From assembly GCF_000189635.1 (NCBI RefSeq), contig NW_002476507.1:310001-374000 (forward strand): a stretch of DNA of 64,000 bases. The letters run 5' to 3'. Positions 62,912-64,000 of this stretch are shown here, in pieces. The notes beneath the pieces were generated by a model. It made no database searches. It saw only the letters and a program-made list of their open reading frames with translations, and was not told where the DNA came from. The stretch's first letter is position 1. Each line of letters begins with the position of its first letter. The position numbers and the translations under genes were made by a program. This DNA comes from Tetrahymena thermophila SB210 (Eukaryota; Ciliophora; Oligohymenophorea; Hymenostomatida; Tetrahymenidae).

Positions 62912-64000
62912 GAATCCAATATAATTAAAGATCACACAATAAATAAAATCAAATCAAATCAAAACAAAACAAAAGGATGATAAATCAAAGATAAAAGAAA
63001 GAAGGTATTATTATGATTATTTATTGATTGATCAATTGGAATCTTGCTTTGATTTTCCTTTATTATTATCATCATCATCATTCATATTGTATATTATTTC
63101 ATTCATACTGCAATAGAAAAGTATTATATTGTTTTAGATTGAAATTTCAATAATTTATTAGTAAAGGTGGGAACAATTATTCCCTTTTCATAACTAACTA
63201 ACTATCTATCTATTTAATAATAAAGAGGTTCAATCAATTTAGCATATATAAAAAAGCCTTCAATAAACATTAGTAAAAATTGAATAGAAATCAAATAGTA
63301 TAATCTATATAAAACAACTCGTATATTGATTGCCTTTTTAATATATAGAATGCTTTTATTATGTATTTGGGGGGGAATCAAAATAATTTATATTAAGGTC
63401 TATCTATATTCTCTCTTTCATCCTTAAAAATAAAAATCTCAAATTTGATTGGATAAATTCAATCAAAATCCGATTTTTGGAGAGAGCAGCATTTATCTAA
63501 TATATTTTTTATTTTTAGTTAATCATAATAAATACTTTCATAAGTTAGGGGTAAAATAATAAAATGCTTTTGATTTGCTTTCTTTCTATCCATCTGTCCT
63601 GCGATTATTCTTTTAAAAATTATTTTCAAGTTTGAATTAAATAAAATATAAACGTTAATTTCCTTCTAATTTCAAATTTCTATACTAAAATAAACAGAAT
63701 CATATTTTAAACTGAAGAATAAAAATATATGACCAAACACAGTTAGACATAATATTTTGATTTGATAACTTATTTAAAATAGTAGATTTTAGTGAGCTTA
63801 AAATTAAGCTTTATAAAATTTTACATTTAATTTTTTAAATAAATTTATTAATACTTATTTGAAAATAAGTAATCAATCACCATCTAACTAGTTTCTATTT
63901 TAAATTTGAAATGTAAAAAAATTAATTTTGATAATTAATACTCTAAAATACAATTTGTGATAGTTTTGATTTATTATGGCCTATAATTTTACTTTACCAA
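62912..64000. other. AT-rich 5' flank of H2A.Z
   Basis: Contains CAAAT/CAAAA repeats at about 62945-62975 and ATC repeats near 63068-63081. Nothing coding was accepted on either strand up to the window end. Confidence 0.55.

Noticed and set aside
62768..62980. Plus-strand Phe/Leu-rich 70-codon frame
   Set aside because: Translation of the polypyrimidine tract upstream of H2A.Z, antisense to its leader.

Overview
The window reads as nuclear DNA of a ciliate, most likely Tetrahymena or a close relative. It is very AT-rich. Long protein frames become open only when TAA and TAG are read as glutamine and TGA is kept as the sole stop. Introns are short, AT-rich and GT...AG. The histone H2A.Z gene near the right end looks, from memory, very close to Tetrahymena Hv1. 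No tRNA, rRNA, telomere repeat or CRISPR array was seen. All gene models below use the ciliate code.

Layout. 0-10 kb: a coiled-coil, probably tail-anchored protein (minus) and a large membrane hybrid histidine kinase (plus). 10.5-19.8 kb: four small diverged paralogues on the minus strand, about 150-168 residues each, spread through AT-rich DNA, with exon-like debris between them. 22-32 kb: a CHFR-like FHA-RING-PBZ ubiquitin ligase (plus) whose 3' end is tandemly duplicated, a tandem cyclic-nucleotide-binding protein (minus) and an EH-PX-BAR sorting nexin (minus). 32.5-38 kb: two tandem acid-lipase-like hydrolases, a 228-bp tandem repeat and a small secreted protein. 38.9-42.1 kb and 56.4-59.7 kb: two paralogous Sel1/TPR-pseudokinase fusions on opposite strands. 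47-50 kb: a pair of small paralogues (minus). 51.7-55.4 kb: a Gln/Asn-rich protein and a complete CAMK-like kinase with a Gln/Asn-rich leader. 62.2-62.8 kb: histone H2A.Z with a first coding exon that is only ATG.

The genes do not form operons. The recurring pattern is local duplication: four small paralogues, two lipases, two small paralogues, two pseudokinases, plus several noncoding tandem duplications. Several products are signalling or ubiquitin/chromatin factors (hybrid histidine kinase, cNMP-binding protein, CAMK-like kinase, CHFR-like E3, H2A.Z), but the sequence gives no evidence that they act together.

Limits. With only TGA as a stop, chance frames of 60-100 codons are common here, so isolated frames were accepted only when the protein looked coding (charged, Q/N/E/K-rich, sensible splice sites) or had a paralogue in the window. 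Exon borders are read by eye; where phases did not close this is stated.
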